A stretch of 64,000 nucleotides of DNA from Marasmius tenuissimus. Its lineage: Eukaryota > Basidiomycota > Agaricomycetes > Agaricales > Marasmiaceae. The stretch's first letter is position 1; the number at the start of each line of letters is the position of its first letter. A program made the translations under genes and the position numbers. The notes under the pieces are model-generated. The model ran no database searches. It worked only from the letters and a program-made list of their open reading frames with translations, and was not told the origin of the DNA. The stretch covers positions 620,001 to 684,000 of the forward strand of contig JAQOTA010000020.1 of the NCBI GenBank assembly GCA_029532415.1. Direction: 5' to 3'. Shown here one piece after another: positions 20,820-35,433 of this stretch.

Positions 20820-23807
20820 CTACCAGCCAGGTAGCCCATAACTAGTGTTTCTCTGCTCCTCGTAATGTGTAAAGGAGCCAGTGGCGTCGTCGCGAGCGGG
20901 GTAGGTGGTTGTGGAATGATGGTTGTAAGGGTAAGGTGTAAATTGGCCGAACGTGTGTGTTGGATATGTGGTTCGGTGAGTGGTGCTGTACACTTGAGGG
21001 GTGGAAGGATGAAAAGGGTGATTTGAAGTCCTACGGATGCTATATGCGTTTGCGGGTCCTGTACTTGGTGCTGGAGAGGCTGAATTGTGAGGAAAAGAAT
21101 GAACATTTGATACAGGGCTGAAATATGTTGTAGCTGATGGCGGTTGCGGCCTAGTATACTGGTCGTGCCGTTGCTGGGGTGTAGTAGACCCATTCAAAGG
21201 CACCGTGAAGTCGTATTGCGCGGGAGAAAACATGTACTGAACCGAGTTTTGGGCGAGCTGCTGCGGGTATGAGTTGACAGAGACTGGCCTCGGGCTTGGT
21301 GACGGTGTGGTAGGGGCAGCAAGGTGCGGGAACAACGTAGTTGTTGTTGAGTGAGGTGCCTCGCAGTGTATGCCAGAATGCCGTTGTGCTGAATTGGGTG
21401 TTGGATATGCTGTGAGCAGACTGAAAGGATCTCGTGGGGTGTGCGAAGTTGCCGGTCTGGTTGAAGGAACAGGCGTTCCGGGGTATGGAAGCGAGGGAAA
21501 TAGTGCTGTTTGTAGACGATGGTGGTTGTGGGAGGAAGAGTTGACAGTGTCTGGCCTCGTGTCCGACGTTACTGCGGGTGTTCTCGGCGGCTGTATATTC
21601 TGATTCGACGACGTCGATGATGTCGTTCTCGCACGCTTTTCACTCCCTGCCAACACCTCCCCTTCAGCCCTCTCTGGTTCCTTTCTCTTTGTAGCAGCAG
21701 ACGTTTTTTGACCCTCTTTCACCTTTTTCTTAAACGGTGGAATTGTGAGTTTTGAGATATAATTCCATAGATCAACACCATGTTTGTCCCACCAACTCCA
21801 GTGACCAAGGACCGTCTTCAGCCGCTTGGTAGATGGAATTGGACCCGTAGAAGCCAAGAGCTCGAGGTGAGAGTCCGAAAGTATTCCCTTGAAAGACCAC
21901 TGTGAACCTGAATGATGGCGTTCATAGGTGTCGACCCGCCATTTGTGGATGGCGAGCTGCGTTGCTTTATCGAGCTCACCCTTTTCGACACCGGATTGAC
22001 GAGGGGTTGAAGTATATTTTCCAGGACGACAGCGATCAAGGAGAGTTGGATCACACACGTCGCAGCAAGAGCGTCTAGAAGGGGCTAGGACACGGTGAGT
22101 TCATGGATGCGAGTCGTTGAAATGAGTTCACTCACGCAGTGCTTGATTTTTATAGATGCTTGTTAGGATCTCGCGGCGACACTTGCCAGTGAGTACAAAC
22201 GCAAGGAGATTCTCGTCCTTGGCTGTCGGTAGCAAGGTCGGTTCCCATCCCTTCTGGGGCAACACATCGGATAATCCACTATGCAATCCTCGTTTGACTC
22301 CCTGCCGCTCTGCTACCTTCTTCCCTGTGCCCTTGGAGTATTCACCAGCTGTCTCGGCTGACACTTTACTGTTCTTTTTGCTCTTTCCTCCCCCTTTGGA
22401 CCCCTTTTCCTCGAGTTTCTCGCAGTCTAGTCCATACATTGACTTTTCAACCAGTAGAACTGCCAGACCGGTGCGCCCATGCCCTCGTGCCGCCCTTCCA
22501 GCTCGCTGAATCCATATAGAAGTCGTGTCCGGCAGTTTCCATTGAACAACAACATCAATATCTGGGATGTTGCAACCCTGTTCACATTGCAATTGAGGTT
22601 AGCGTTGACACAGTCGGCCGTTACATTTTCCACTCACCATACCCGCAGCATCTGTACAAATGAGGACACGAACCCCATTATCTGACCTGAAGTCATTCAT
22701 CACGGCTTTCCGATACTTTTTCGAGTATGCGGCGCTATACGGTCGAATAATATTCTTGTTCCGAAGGTGCTCTGGCAGCAGGGACTCCAAGTGGTCTTGG
22801 ATATCAGCACCGGTAGCAACATTGTCGGCATAGATGAATGTCTTTGGAATTGGGGATTCTGGTGTTATGCGAGGTGGTATAACGAAATCAAGGTCTCGGT
22901 ATGTGTTCATCGCATGTTCCATAGCGCGTACAACAAGAGAAACATTGGGCCGGTCGTTCCCAATGTCTATATTGATGAAACTGTTGGGTCCTGATCTTGA
23001 GAAGTGAAGCTTCGAGGTTACATCGTTTCGAACACGAGGTGAGAGGGTGGCAGACAGTGCCGCAAATGGAACGCCTTTCGGGAGTAATGCGCGAAGTATA
23101 CCCAGTTCCCCGTATTTCTTCCGGAAACCTCCTCCCCAGTGAGAGATGACATGCGCTTCGTCCACCACCACTGAAAGAATTCTCTTTCGAAGCTCTGCAT
23201 TCCTCAGGACCTTGTCGATGAAGCGCTTTGTCAACATCATCTCTGGTGAGATGAGTACCACCTGGTACTTTCCCGAACAGATTTCCTTCAATGAGAGGTT
23301 AGTAGACTGCTATTACTGACCGTAACTTGTGCTTACCATCAGGTTCTGTGCTGCCAAACCATCATGAGCGCTATTGATAGCAATTGTGCTCAATCCGTAC
23401 TCCTCTCGAAATGTCTCGGCATGTTCGTCCTGAAGCGCGATCAACGGCGACACAACAAAAGTCACTTTTCCCGCAGCGAGTGGATGTGCATGAGGTGCGG
23501 CGATTATCAGGGATTTTCCTGCTCCGGTGTGGGCATGAATGAGACTATCGCGTTGGAGAAGCTGCGCTCGTGCAGCTTCTTTTTGGAATGGCTTCAAGTC
23601 GAAACTGAGGTGGAACTTGCTCTTGATACATTCATCAAGGTTCTCAAAGTCTGCGAGGCGTGGTTGTGGAACCTCTTTCGGTTTCGAGGTTTTGTTGGCT
23701 GTTCGTCCCCCTTTTTGTTTGGCGTTCTTCCTCCTCGTCTGATAATTGGACTATGGATGTTTCGATTAGGTCAAATGAATGGTATTATGGGCTCTAGTTG
23801 GTGGCAT
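20820..23807 (-). CDS. RecQ-type ATP-dependent DNA helicase
   Basis: Exons on the minus strand: about 23750-23337, 23285-22638, 22577-22136 and 22084-20820, roughly 920 residues in one frame. Helicase motifs are in order: I (HTGAGKSL), Ia (VSPLIALQDE), II (VVVDEAHVISHWG, DEAH box), III (AALSATLSP), V (LICTDAAGMGCNIPDIDVVV) and VI (QRAGRAARG). These fit a superfamily 2, RecQ-like 3'-5' helicase. After the core comes a Cys cluster (SCCDVCDP) and a Pro/Thr/Ser-rich C-terminal 300 residues likely disordered. The 5' end is uncertain: the ATG at 23807 is separated from the open frame by a stop at 23751-23753, and no canonical GT donor joins them. Divergent from the DUF6589 gene. Confidence 0.8.
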
Positions 23808-23903
23808 TAAAAGTGAGAGGTAGAGTAGAAACAAAGGTAATGGTCAAGAGGTAGGGAGATTTTGAAATTTTGCATCCGCGACTTCGTCTCTGCTTCCACC
23901 GTC
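23808..23903. promoter_or_regulatory. Short divergent intergenic region
   Basis: Only 96 bp separate the presumed helicase start from the DUF6589 start (MATPPSSP...). Both genes must be driven from this segment or from sites inside each other's 5' ends. An in-frame ATG at 23862 would shorten it further. Confidence 0.45.
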
Positions 23904-26900
23904 ATGGCCACACCACCTTCCAGTCCCCCTCGAAGCTCCCCCACCCCAGGTCAGAACGACAGTAATATTCAGCTGGATCTCCTCGATCCCCTGCTTTCAT
24001 GCCGCCTACCGTCAAAAAATCTTCCGCCAAGCTCTCCACTTTCCTCCGTGCCTCCTAGCCCAACTCCTATAGTCGAGGCAGATCCCACAACCCCTGCGGC
24101 GGCCGACTCGTCAGATGATCCAGGAATCGTGTCCACCGATCCGATCGTTGGCTCGCCCGCTACTCAGAAGAGAATTCGCCATGAAAAATCTCAGGCAAAG
24201 CGTGCGACTACTCTGGCTGCAAAGAAGGCAGCTCGGGCACATGAAGCTGCAATAGCGGCTGAGGAGGCACGGAAAAGGAAGTGCCAATACTTTCACAACG
24301 TACTAGTAAAGCTAAATCAGGAAGGGTTCACTTTCGGGGAGCTGCTGATGCACTTCCTTGATCCAGATAATTGGGAGGGTAGCGTGCGGTGGCACCAGTT
24401 TCTTGCGGCACCAGGGCGTCTTGAGCAGATTTTAGATTGGTTTGTGGGTGGCCAATACCCCCCTTCTGTCCGTTACAGAACGCAGGAGTGGGCAGTCAAG
24501 ACGACATGTGAAGTGGTTGGGGAAGAGGCAGCAACAATCACCAAGTCTGGGCTCCTCAAAACACACAATCGGGACATCAACGAGGAGTTTATCATGTCCT
24601 ACAATCTCCGAGACTACTATGATGAGCTGAAAGATGGGGGCGCAGGGAATATCCTCCGAGTATTTGAAGCGGTGGCCTACTCACAGCGCCATCCCACATT
24701 CACGAAACAGCGGAAACTACGAGGACGGGTAGTAAGTCATGTTCAACTTCTACTGGGTAACCATTCAGAGAGTAACTCACAATGATATCAATAGATCGTG
24801 ACTTCTTCCGTTATTGGATGTCTGGGAGAACGGAATCACTTCAACAATCTGCCGCAGAGGATGATGTCCATGTACTTGTATTCGAACGGCGCACAGCGAC
24901 AGTTAATCACAGTCTTGTCTCGCCTCGGGGTGTGCGAAAGCTATCCGACGTTGACTCGGAACGAAACCGTGAAGCCCAAGGAAGGCCGTGTAGTCGCAGT
25001 CAGGCAGAAGCCATCACCCAATGTCATGGATGGGAAGAGACTTGGGATCTTGCGGCGCTTGTCAGTCTCCATGCGCGAACAAGCTCGGAACCTAGCCCAA
25101 ACAGGGCTGATGGAGGAGATCTTCGATAATATTAACTTCCAATCATATGTGGCGGAGCAGAAAGTGGGAAGCCATAGTGAGTCCTAAGGTTCTTATTTTT
25201 GTGTCTTATGGTCGGCCTAATGTTTGTTTGTATGGCTTCTGCACAGCTACACAGGAAAATGGCACCTGCCAGACCATAGTCGACCTGTGGAAGGCAGAGT
25301 TAGACTCCCTCAACACTTCGAAGCTGATAGAAGCCTTCCTACAATCCCCACCACTTTCTCTTTTCAACATCGTCCATAATAACGAGGAGCAGCTCCTATT
25401 TCGGCACTGTCTCGTACACGACATCGTCCAAGTTGCCATTGATTTCAGTGGACAGGAGAAGCTCAAGTCGTTTCGGGTTCTTGCAGAACAAAAGCAGCCA
25501 CGGTCAGAGTACAAGATCGAGGTTCACAAGACTCGGGTCTATCCTCTTCCTGCTCTCAATATAGACGAGTCAACAATCAAGGGAAACGCTGAGGTGGATG
25601 AGGCACGGGTGAAGGAGTTGAAACTTGATGAGATCATTCAGTTTTGGGAGCGAGGGCGCCTCATTGCAGGTGATCAGCTGTCACTGGCGCGACTTCGTGC
25701 TCTACAGAATATCCGCGCTGGGCAAGAAGGCGATTACGAGGCATTGTTGTCGCACATCCTGATCCCGGGGATCTTCCATATCAAGATGGCGGACATGACA
25801 GGCTTCGTTCCAACACACTTTGGCCGTGTAGGCAATCCGAGCTGTATCGCTCACGACAACACGGCACTGAACCGCCTTCCTATTACCATCACTTCACTTC
25901 CGAGCTACCGAATATGCCGCGACATCGTCTTTGTGTCGTACTATGCACGAGTACTGCAATGTCTCCTGCTCGTCTCAAACAAGCCAACACTGAAGGCCTA
26001 CGCTGATTCAGTAGAATCCTTCCAACAACTCCAGGATGACGCCGCAAAGGTGTACGACAGATTCGCGAATACAAACACGGTCATCAAGCTGCGTTCCGAG
26101 AGAGAGCTCAAAGGAAAGGGTCATGGAGACGTTGTATTCGAGAATGCCGTATTGTTTCTTCGCGACGCCTTGTATTCTTACGAGCTGACAAGGGCAGTGA
26201 AGGCCGGGGACTCTGGCCGTGTCGTATTGGTACTCAAGATTTGGGCGCTGAGCTTTCGGGGAAGTGGCCGCACGAAGTATGCGTACGAGATGTTGCATCT
26301 GATACACAACCTCACTCACGTATGGCCCAAGGAAGTAGTGTGAGTAACAATTTTATTCTGCTCGAGTTACGACTAAAATGTGACCTAGAAAAATCGTACT
26401 GAACAACTGGTTAGTCAATACGTCGGGAAAGGCTAACCGCTTTCTGGAGGCGGACTTACTTCAAGAGCACCTCAATTATTGGATCAAGGTAATTTCCGTG
26501 GAAACCAAGCTCGAGCTTCCTCTTGATCTCGAATTCGCAGGTTTTTTTCAAGGCGCACGGCAGTAATATGTCCTGGGACTGGATCGCAATGATTGCCCCG
26601 TGTGTAAATATCCTTCGACATCTGGCCAACGTTATGAACGAGACACTCGGTGCACGACAGGGCTCGCGCCATAGCTCTGTGGACCTGCAAAAAGATATTG
26701 GCGTGTTGATGAAAAATCTTCAGGAGCACCAGGTGTACGAGGTTCAAAACGGCCGGACTGTTGATGATGACGACTCGCAGATCTTCAAAGACAATGTCAC
26801 TGCAGGAATAGAGGCATTGACGACGGGCAGCGACAATCCACTCACCGAGTATAACCGGAATTTTCGACGGCTTCAGAAGCGACGTCGAATGCCGCCAGTC

Positions 26901-27329
26901 AAAACTGATCCTACCCCAGCTCCCGCCCAACAACAGAACGATACTCGAGACTCGAATTCTACCGCTTCTTCATCCATCCCAGTTCACGACCATACCACAA
27001 CCCCTTCACTGAGCGCTTCCACCTCAGTTCAGAACTCGTGTCAACCTCCTAATTTCGATTCTGCTGACCCCTCCTGTCTTGAGTCTTTGTTACCTGGCAT
27101 TGAGCAGGAGGGAGGCCATAATGATGATGTCGAGACCGAGGAATTGGTTAGCGAGTCGTGTATTGAGGAAGAAAATTTAGGTGCCGAGTTTCTGGAGGCA
27201 GAGAACGGGGAGGAAGAGTTGATGTTTGAGATGATGACGGAGAGCGATGTCGAGCTCAATTCTGGAGACGAAGAAGACGAATTGGCCAATGATTTCGGGG
27301 AGACTGACTCAGAAGATGAGGATGAATGA
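23904..27329 (+). CDS. DUF6589-domain protein, putative transposase of the element
   Basis: Five exons join in frame: 23904-24731, 24795-25176, 25247-26339, 26389-26488 and 26541-27329, giving 1,063 residues. The N-terminus is Ser/Pro-rich, followed by an Ala/Lys-rich helix. The central part carries conserved blocks typical of DUF6589 proteins of Agaricomycetes: EIFDNINFQSYVAEQK, IDEST, RLIAGDQLSLARLRALQNIR, PGIFHIKMADM, FENAVLFLRDALYSYEL, YEMLHLIHNL and LNNWLVNTSGKANRFLEADL. The C-terminus is strongly acidic (Asp/Glu). The order Asp, then GDQ, then a downstream Glu/Asp-rich helix recalls an RNase H-like DDE core, which is inference. The chosen ATG is the second in frame; 23862 would add 14 residues. 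Partner of the divergent helicase. Confidence 0.75.
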
Positions 27330-27410
27330 AGTATGATAGACTTGCGAAGGATACGTGCATTGTGACTGCAAAAGACGTATATTTGCGTCGAGGACGTTGT
27401 AGTCGTACAT

Positions 27411-27449
27411 GAAATATCACTAAGTCTTTTGTCACATTTCTGTGACACG
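27411..27449 (-). repeat. Right TIR of RecQ/DUF6589 element
   Basis: Reverse complement of 20602-20640, 36 of 39 identical. It is followed by ccaaaaa, the candidate target duplication. Confidence 0.8.
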
Positions 27450-30242
<2,793 letters not shown>

Positions 30243-31060
30243 TAGTCTTCTCCCTCGCTCTTTGTTCACGGACATTTGTTCCTCTCCCTTTGGACGCACC
30301 TTCTTTCTCCTTATTCGGTTGATAACGGACCTTACATTCATCTTCATACCCACTAATATTGACGTTTATCTGGCACATTTGTTGTACTGTATCTATAGCT
30401 TTACGTCTCGTAGTTTACTTCCATGTGCTGCAACCTGCTCTTAATGCTTTGGACCTTGATGGTATCCCCTTGACGAGGGACACATTGAACGAAAAACGGT
30501 ACGAGATCGGGGTCGGTGTCTCATACTCATTTCACTACTTCGTTATATAAATGTGATGTGCCTTCGGGCGTTGGACAGAAGGATGACGGGGATGTAAATG
30601 TGTGTTGAACCGTGGAGAGTCGTGTTGGGCATCGTCTCTATTGGCCGACTGTCACTGACATTCACGTGAGGCCAATCCCTTTAACATGCACTCGCCCCCA
30701 GTAGCCAACGGCGATACTATCGGTCATAGCCCGTCGAAAAAAGCTCAGTCAGAGAGCTCCAATGCGCGCACTGGTCAGGCGAGCTCCCCTGTCGCTTCGA
30801 CCAATTAGAACCAAGACTCCAACAAAGGGGCGCTAGTGCCAGCGGAGCCGCTCAGTCCCCCACCACGCCTTTGAGTCCCCCCGGCCTTCGGTGATAACCA
30901 TCACCTATCCCCATGCATAATATCTGATGATAGAACGCCGACAAGCCCCAAATCCTCTTACGCTCAGTAATTGGCGACGGAGCAACAATTTTTCTCGTAT
31001 CATTGGGTTTATACTGCCAAGAATAAATGACTCGAACTCGAGGCAAAGACGCAAATCAAC
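30243..31060. other. Intergenic
   Basis: 3' flank of the GMC gene and spacer. No gene recognised. Confidence 0.35.
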
Positions 31061-31079
31061 CAGATCAAAACACTGGGAA

Positions 31080-31420
31080 GGTTTTGCCTTACCCACCTCT
31101 GGACTACTTCCTGCTGGCAGCGTCTTTGGGATCGAACGTTTCATTAATGTTCCTGTGGGCTCGACAGCACGACAACTTGATGCAAGAGACCGCGTAGATC
31201 CGAAAATCACAGTAATGGATGATCCAGAGACAATGGGCGAGCCAAACATTGGTCTCCCCCCCCAGCCTACCTACTACAACCTTGTTGATAGGACGTTGAG
31301 GGCGGTCTATAGAATGTGTACTTTAGACTCGATAGGGTGAGTCAGGACCTCGCTGATCTGCGCTGGGGTATGCACGATATACGAGGCGTGGACACCACAT
31401 CGGAGGTGTCATTTGCCTGA
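31080..31420 (+). pseudogene. Decayed C-terminal fragment of the Kre9/Knh1-like membrane family
   Basis: The plus strand encodes VFGIERFINVPVGSTARQ, matching the tail segment TVLEKRIVNVPASSVAQRQ of copy 3. In another frame it encodes LDRVSQDLADLRWGMHDIRG, a clear match to the conserved tail motif (LDMMSRDLADLRRMMHDxRG). A frameshift near 31335 separates them, and no signal, N-domain or membrane helix is found upstream. A dead sixth member lying just ahead of the three-gene block. Confidence 0.65.
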
Positions 31421-32362
31421 ATATGGCATCCAATACGTCAAGCTGGCTCGTGGGTTATCACCATGGCTGATTGTAATAGCTCCTTTGCAGTATATAGGCA
31501 TGAACTTGTAGTAGGCGTGGACGCATCTTCAAGAGCGGCGAGCTTCGACAAAGTCAAACGGTAAACCGGAGACAAAGTTACTGTGGTATACTCAAACTTG
31601 GAACCGTTTTGTCCTGTGTTGGTCCTGTGCCAGGTTTGTACTCGTCCCGGTTCTTGTGAGGCTCATTTTGCGTTTGATTCTGTAACGGGAGCTACCTAGA
31701 TACATATGTGATTCCCACGGCTTTACCTACGTATACTTCGCCGATCCTCTGGGATCGGCATCACTCTCTTTACTTACCAGTACTCAACCTATCCCATAGC
31801 ACACTACGTACGGTGTGGTTGAACTTATGTGCTTGCGGCATTGAGGCTACTCTGGGAGATTCGATTTACAAATTGGCGGGCTCCATTAGCCGACTCTCAT
31901 GGACATTCCTGCGCTGCGGTCGGTCGGCGTTGGCCCAAAATTGGTTCGATCTCTGCCTCTCTGACCAGGTTCATCATAAAAACATCCCGTACGCCGCGAA
32001 CCATAGGTTTTCACTCGTAGGGGGTGACTTCCTGGCAGCTCAACTTAGTGCAAACAATTGCAATGGAAAAGCAAAACAAAGCTCCAAAGACTCGTGATAT
32101 TCATCTGATGAGGGCTAGCTCTTCTTGTCATTCACCATCTTTGGTCAATGAGAAGACTCGTATGGACCTATGCAACCATCATGATGTTTGAGAGCTCGAT
32201 TTTGCATCCGAATACATCACGGTGATCTCGTTGCTCGATAGATGCTGATGCTGGGAAGCCTCTGGGTCACTTGTGCGAGATCATAAAATCGACGATGCGG
32301 CCTACTATGTTCCTCGATCATTCAATTCTTCCTTTTCCCTTCGGTCGTGACTATCATTCACT
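31421..32362. other. Intergenic
   Basis: No supported gene. A 129-codon plus-strand frame at 31708-32097 has no recognisable features. The 3' part should contain the promoter of family copy 3. Confidence 0.35.
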
Positions 32363-33520
32363 ATGAGATTCCGCGTCCCATTATCTTTTGTGTGAGTTTT
32401 CTTCTTCCAGTTCTGGAATATCCATACCCCCGCATCCTCACTGCCCATCAAGTTGTGTACTCTACTTCCTTGTTGGATATTCGGTCGGCTTCACCTTGGA
32501 AGGAATTCCAACACAGGTGACATTAGGCCAGAAATTCACGGCAACATGGTCTCTTCAATCGCAGGATCCAACCTCTTTCCTCATCTTGGCCAGCCGGGCG
32601 AACCCAACTGTTGAATCCGATTTCACGAACCTTGGAGCGACGAACGCAGCATCGCAAACGACGGGTACGATGGAGCTCAGATTTTTCAATTATGAAGGGT
32701 GAGGTATGATGTTCCAACTTGACATCCTACTCACGCAAAAGAGTAGAGCAACAGTGACCCTATTGGGATGGGATGCTGGACTTGAAGGAGACTGGTAAGT
32801 TATAGTGAGAAGTGCTGTGAGATTGATAGGTCCTCATGGTGTTCCCTCGGCATGCTAGGCCTCCAATCTACAAACACTCACCCCCAATGGTTATCGCCGC
32901 TGCGACAAGTCAGATGTCAAGAGCCGGCACCACCGAAAGTCGTACAACAAGCAAAACAGACACTGTCAGATCCTCCGAGCCTTCAACTATACCACAGTCC
33001 TCTGCAGTCGACTCACCGTCCATCCCTACCACTAGTAGCTCAGGCTCCGTGCGTAGCTCTCAGGATTTTACAAGGTCGAGCTACATTCATGCAATTACGT
33101 TGACAGGACACCGGCAAGACCCCAATAATTGCTGGGTCAGTGGTTGGCAGTGTGGCAGCGATCCTCCTTGTACTAGTGAGCTTGCGGTGGTGGAGGCGAA
33201 AGCAATGTAGAAGGCAAGCCGAAAGAACACATCCCTGCAAAGACAATATGGAGACAGTGTCTCCATATCCTCTTGCTATTTCAGATCTAGACACTGTCTT
33301 GGAAAAACGCATTGTCAACGTCCCTGCGAGCTCGGTAGCGCAAAGACAAGAGGAGGATCGCACTGGAAGGGAGGGTACAGAGTGCCAAGCAAACGAACAG
33401 ACCAATATAGACGTATACCTCAGTCTCGATTTGATGCGTCGGGAGCTGTCTGAGTTACGCCGGATGATGCAAGATTCACGAGCTGCGGAGGAGTCACTAC
33501 CTGATTATAGCAGCCAATAA
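32363..33520 (+). CDS. Single-pass membrane protein, Kre9/Knh1-like N-domain, family copy 3
   Basis: Five exons join in frame: 32363-32391, 32453-32698, 32744-32794, 32859-33048 and 33107-33520, giving 309 residues. The signal peptide is split by intron 1 (MRFRVPLSFV/CVLYFLVGYS). The N-domain contains FTLEGIPTQVTLGQKFTATW and TGTMELRFFNYEGRATVTLL. A Ser/Thr stalk, one helix (IIAGSVVGSVAAILLVLVSL) and RWWRRK follow, then a tail ending LDLMRRELSELRRMMQDSR..ESLPDYSSQ. First of three tandem genes on this strand. Confidence 0.8.
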
Positions 33521-33542
33521 GTGGCAATCGCCATCTATTGTG

Positions 33543-33758
33543 TTATGAGTATTCGGTATGGGCCAAAGGTTGTAGATAGCCTGTAGATACATGTAATTTC
33601 TTGTCCAACGTGTTCCAGTTGCTCTGAACATACCGCAGAGTACTTGTTGGCTTCCCGATCTTCGGCGTCTGCGTATTGATATCTTCATTCCAATTATCAA
33701 TCATCTCACTATCATACTTGCGCACACGATTTGACAGGACCTCCCATGCGTCGTCCAC
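33543..33758 (-). pseudogene. Truncated DUF6535-type gene fragment
   Basis: The minus strand encodes DDAWEVLSNRVRKYDSEMID followed by NWNEDINT. This resembles the start of the DUF6535 domain common in Agaricomycetes, where the motif continues into a conserved hydrophobic stretch (LLVFAGLFSAV). Here the match stops after NEDINT and the next residues are unrelated, so only a short N-terminal relic remains. Assigned by pattern memory. Confidence 0.45.
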
Positions 33759-35433
33759 TGAGCTAGAGTCCGTTTCTTACGGGACCCGAAGGACGATTAG
33801 TGATCATAGGCATGCCAAATCGACTACCTGAGAGAACACCAGGGAATGCGCGGCGCTTTCTGATGTGCAACTGTTCATGGAGATGGCAACTATTTAAAAG
33901 GTCAGCCTCCGTATTTGAGCTAGCTCAGAAGAGAATTACCTTCATTTAGTTCAGCCTGCTTGCCGGGGAGTTGAAGAGGAAGTACTGATTAAAGGTACAC
34001 TAGATGCAAGTGGTGTCACCCGGGCATCTCAATCATATGGGTAGAGGGGGGGGGGGTCTCCAACGGGCCCTTGAGGTCAAAAGGTTACCCCTCTTGGAAT
34101 GTGTTCTGAGGAAGCTCGGGAGAACTTTTGAGACCTTTTAAAACTGATTTCCGGGAGTACTGGGAGGCTAGAGAATGAAGCAGATCACTAAAAAGGGCCA
34201 TAATTTCATGTTTTTGCCCCGAAATCTGGTGTGAGCATTGTATATGCCAGTGACTGGAAGGACATACTTTGGTCACCAGACTCCAGAGTAAGAGCCCGGA
34301 TGGCTGGCTCAAGCCGGAGCGACAGAGCTATAGAGATTAAGGCCGTTTGAAGACACTCGTGCGGCTGCGGGTGACGAGTGTGGAATAGCGGTACGTGATT
34401 AGATTGTTCATTCTTTTGACGAGCGGCTTACGGAGTATCCTATCAAGTGCAACCATATGAATACTACTACTCTAGCTGTGATAAAAGATTCCATTGACCC
34501 TGAATTATCGAAGAAGACCATCTTGTGGCTTGCAAATTTATAGCCGTCTAGTGTACACTGTATGCTCAATTGTCGCCTTTCAACCGTTTGGAACGGGATG
34601 TCAGTCCATCGTCTCGCACGCTCCTCATCCTTCGCACTCTTATGGACTTACGCTAGATCTCAGTGTTACGGGAGCATCAGTGAGTACATGGATGTTCTGA
34701 TTCTTCTCGGCTTTGCCCCTGGCCTTGGGTGTGTTTTCCCCCGCGCTTCACACCATCGTTGCTGATTTTGGTCCCGACCTATATCCAGGCGATACTCGAA
34801 TCCGCTGATGCTTGGCGAACGTGCATCTCGTCCATGATAGAGATAGTTTCCCTGGGATACAGTCAAACCTATAGCTATGATGGATCCTGACCCCAGCGAG
34901 CGGACGGTGTGTCGAGGTGTTTCTATGGTTATCAGCCTCGTTCCTGAAAGTATGGGTACACCCTATAGCTCACTCATGTTCACTAACCACTGATTCTTAT
35001 CCGTCGTTCCAGTCAAAATTGTGATTTGGAAGGGACACGAGTGAGAATTACCGTGCTATTGAACTTGAGGCAGACAAACCAAAGGCCTACATAACTATGC
35101 CTCATTGCACCGTACTTGTGATGCGGGCGTATTACCTATCCATACACAGGTTTCTCCCTTTTCCCTCGCTAGTGACCTTCCCACAGATATCGCGAATGCT
35201 ATGCTTTGATTGATGACAGTGCGCACCTCCGCCGCAGCTTCGTGATCTAAGCGCCCACTCTGCATCTCCTCCAGTTCGATGTTACCGCAACACACAGGAC
35301 TGTTTCCATGGTCGAGAGCTCCTGATAGTGGGAAGGTCATACAACCCTCTTATATAATAAACCCGACAAGCATTCCAACTACATTGTCTGCAGCCGCTCC
35401 TCCTCTATCCTCAGAACCTTTCCGCCTTTCTCT
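33759..35433. other. Intergenic, no gene recognised
   Basis: About 1.7 kb with only short open frames and a G-run near 34047. Nothing joins into a credible gene. The distal part is the 5' flank of family copy 4. Confidence 0.35.

Larger units (their letters stand above)
20602..27449. mobile_element. TIR element carrying RecQ-type helicase and DUF6589 gene
   Basis: The ends are inverted copies: left 20602-20640 starts CGTGTCACGGAAATGTGACA, and the right 27411-27449 is its complement, with 36 of 39 bases identical. Each TIR contains an inner palindrome, TGTCAC..GTGACA. Direct copies of ccaaaaa flank the element at 20594-20600 and 27450-27456, with one extra C on the left, giving a 7-bp exact or 8-bp one-mismatch target duplication. 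Inside are exactly two divergent genes that fill the element: the helicase (minus) and the DUF6589 protein (plus). Size 6,848 bp. The arrangement suggests an autonomous DNA transposon; mobility is inferred. Confidence 0.75.

Noticed and set aside
20681..21193. 170-codon minus-strand frame overlapping the helicase 3' end
   Set aside because: It is a shifted frame of the Pro/Thr-rich C-terminus of the helicase; the frame continuous with helicase exons is preferred.
34020..34330. Possible repeat around the G-run at 34047
   Set aside because: No second copy or inverted partner found in this window; nothing to support a named element.
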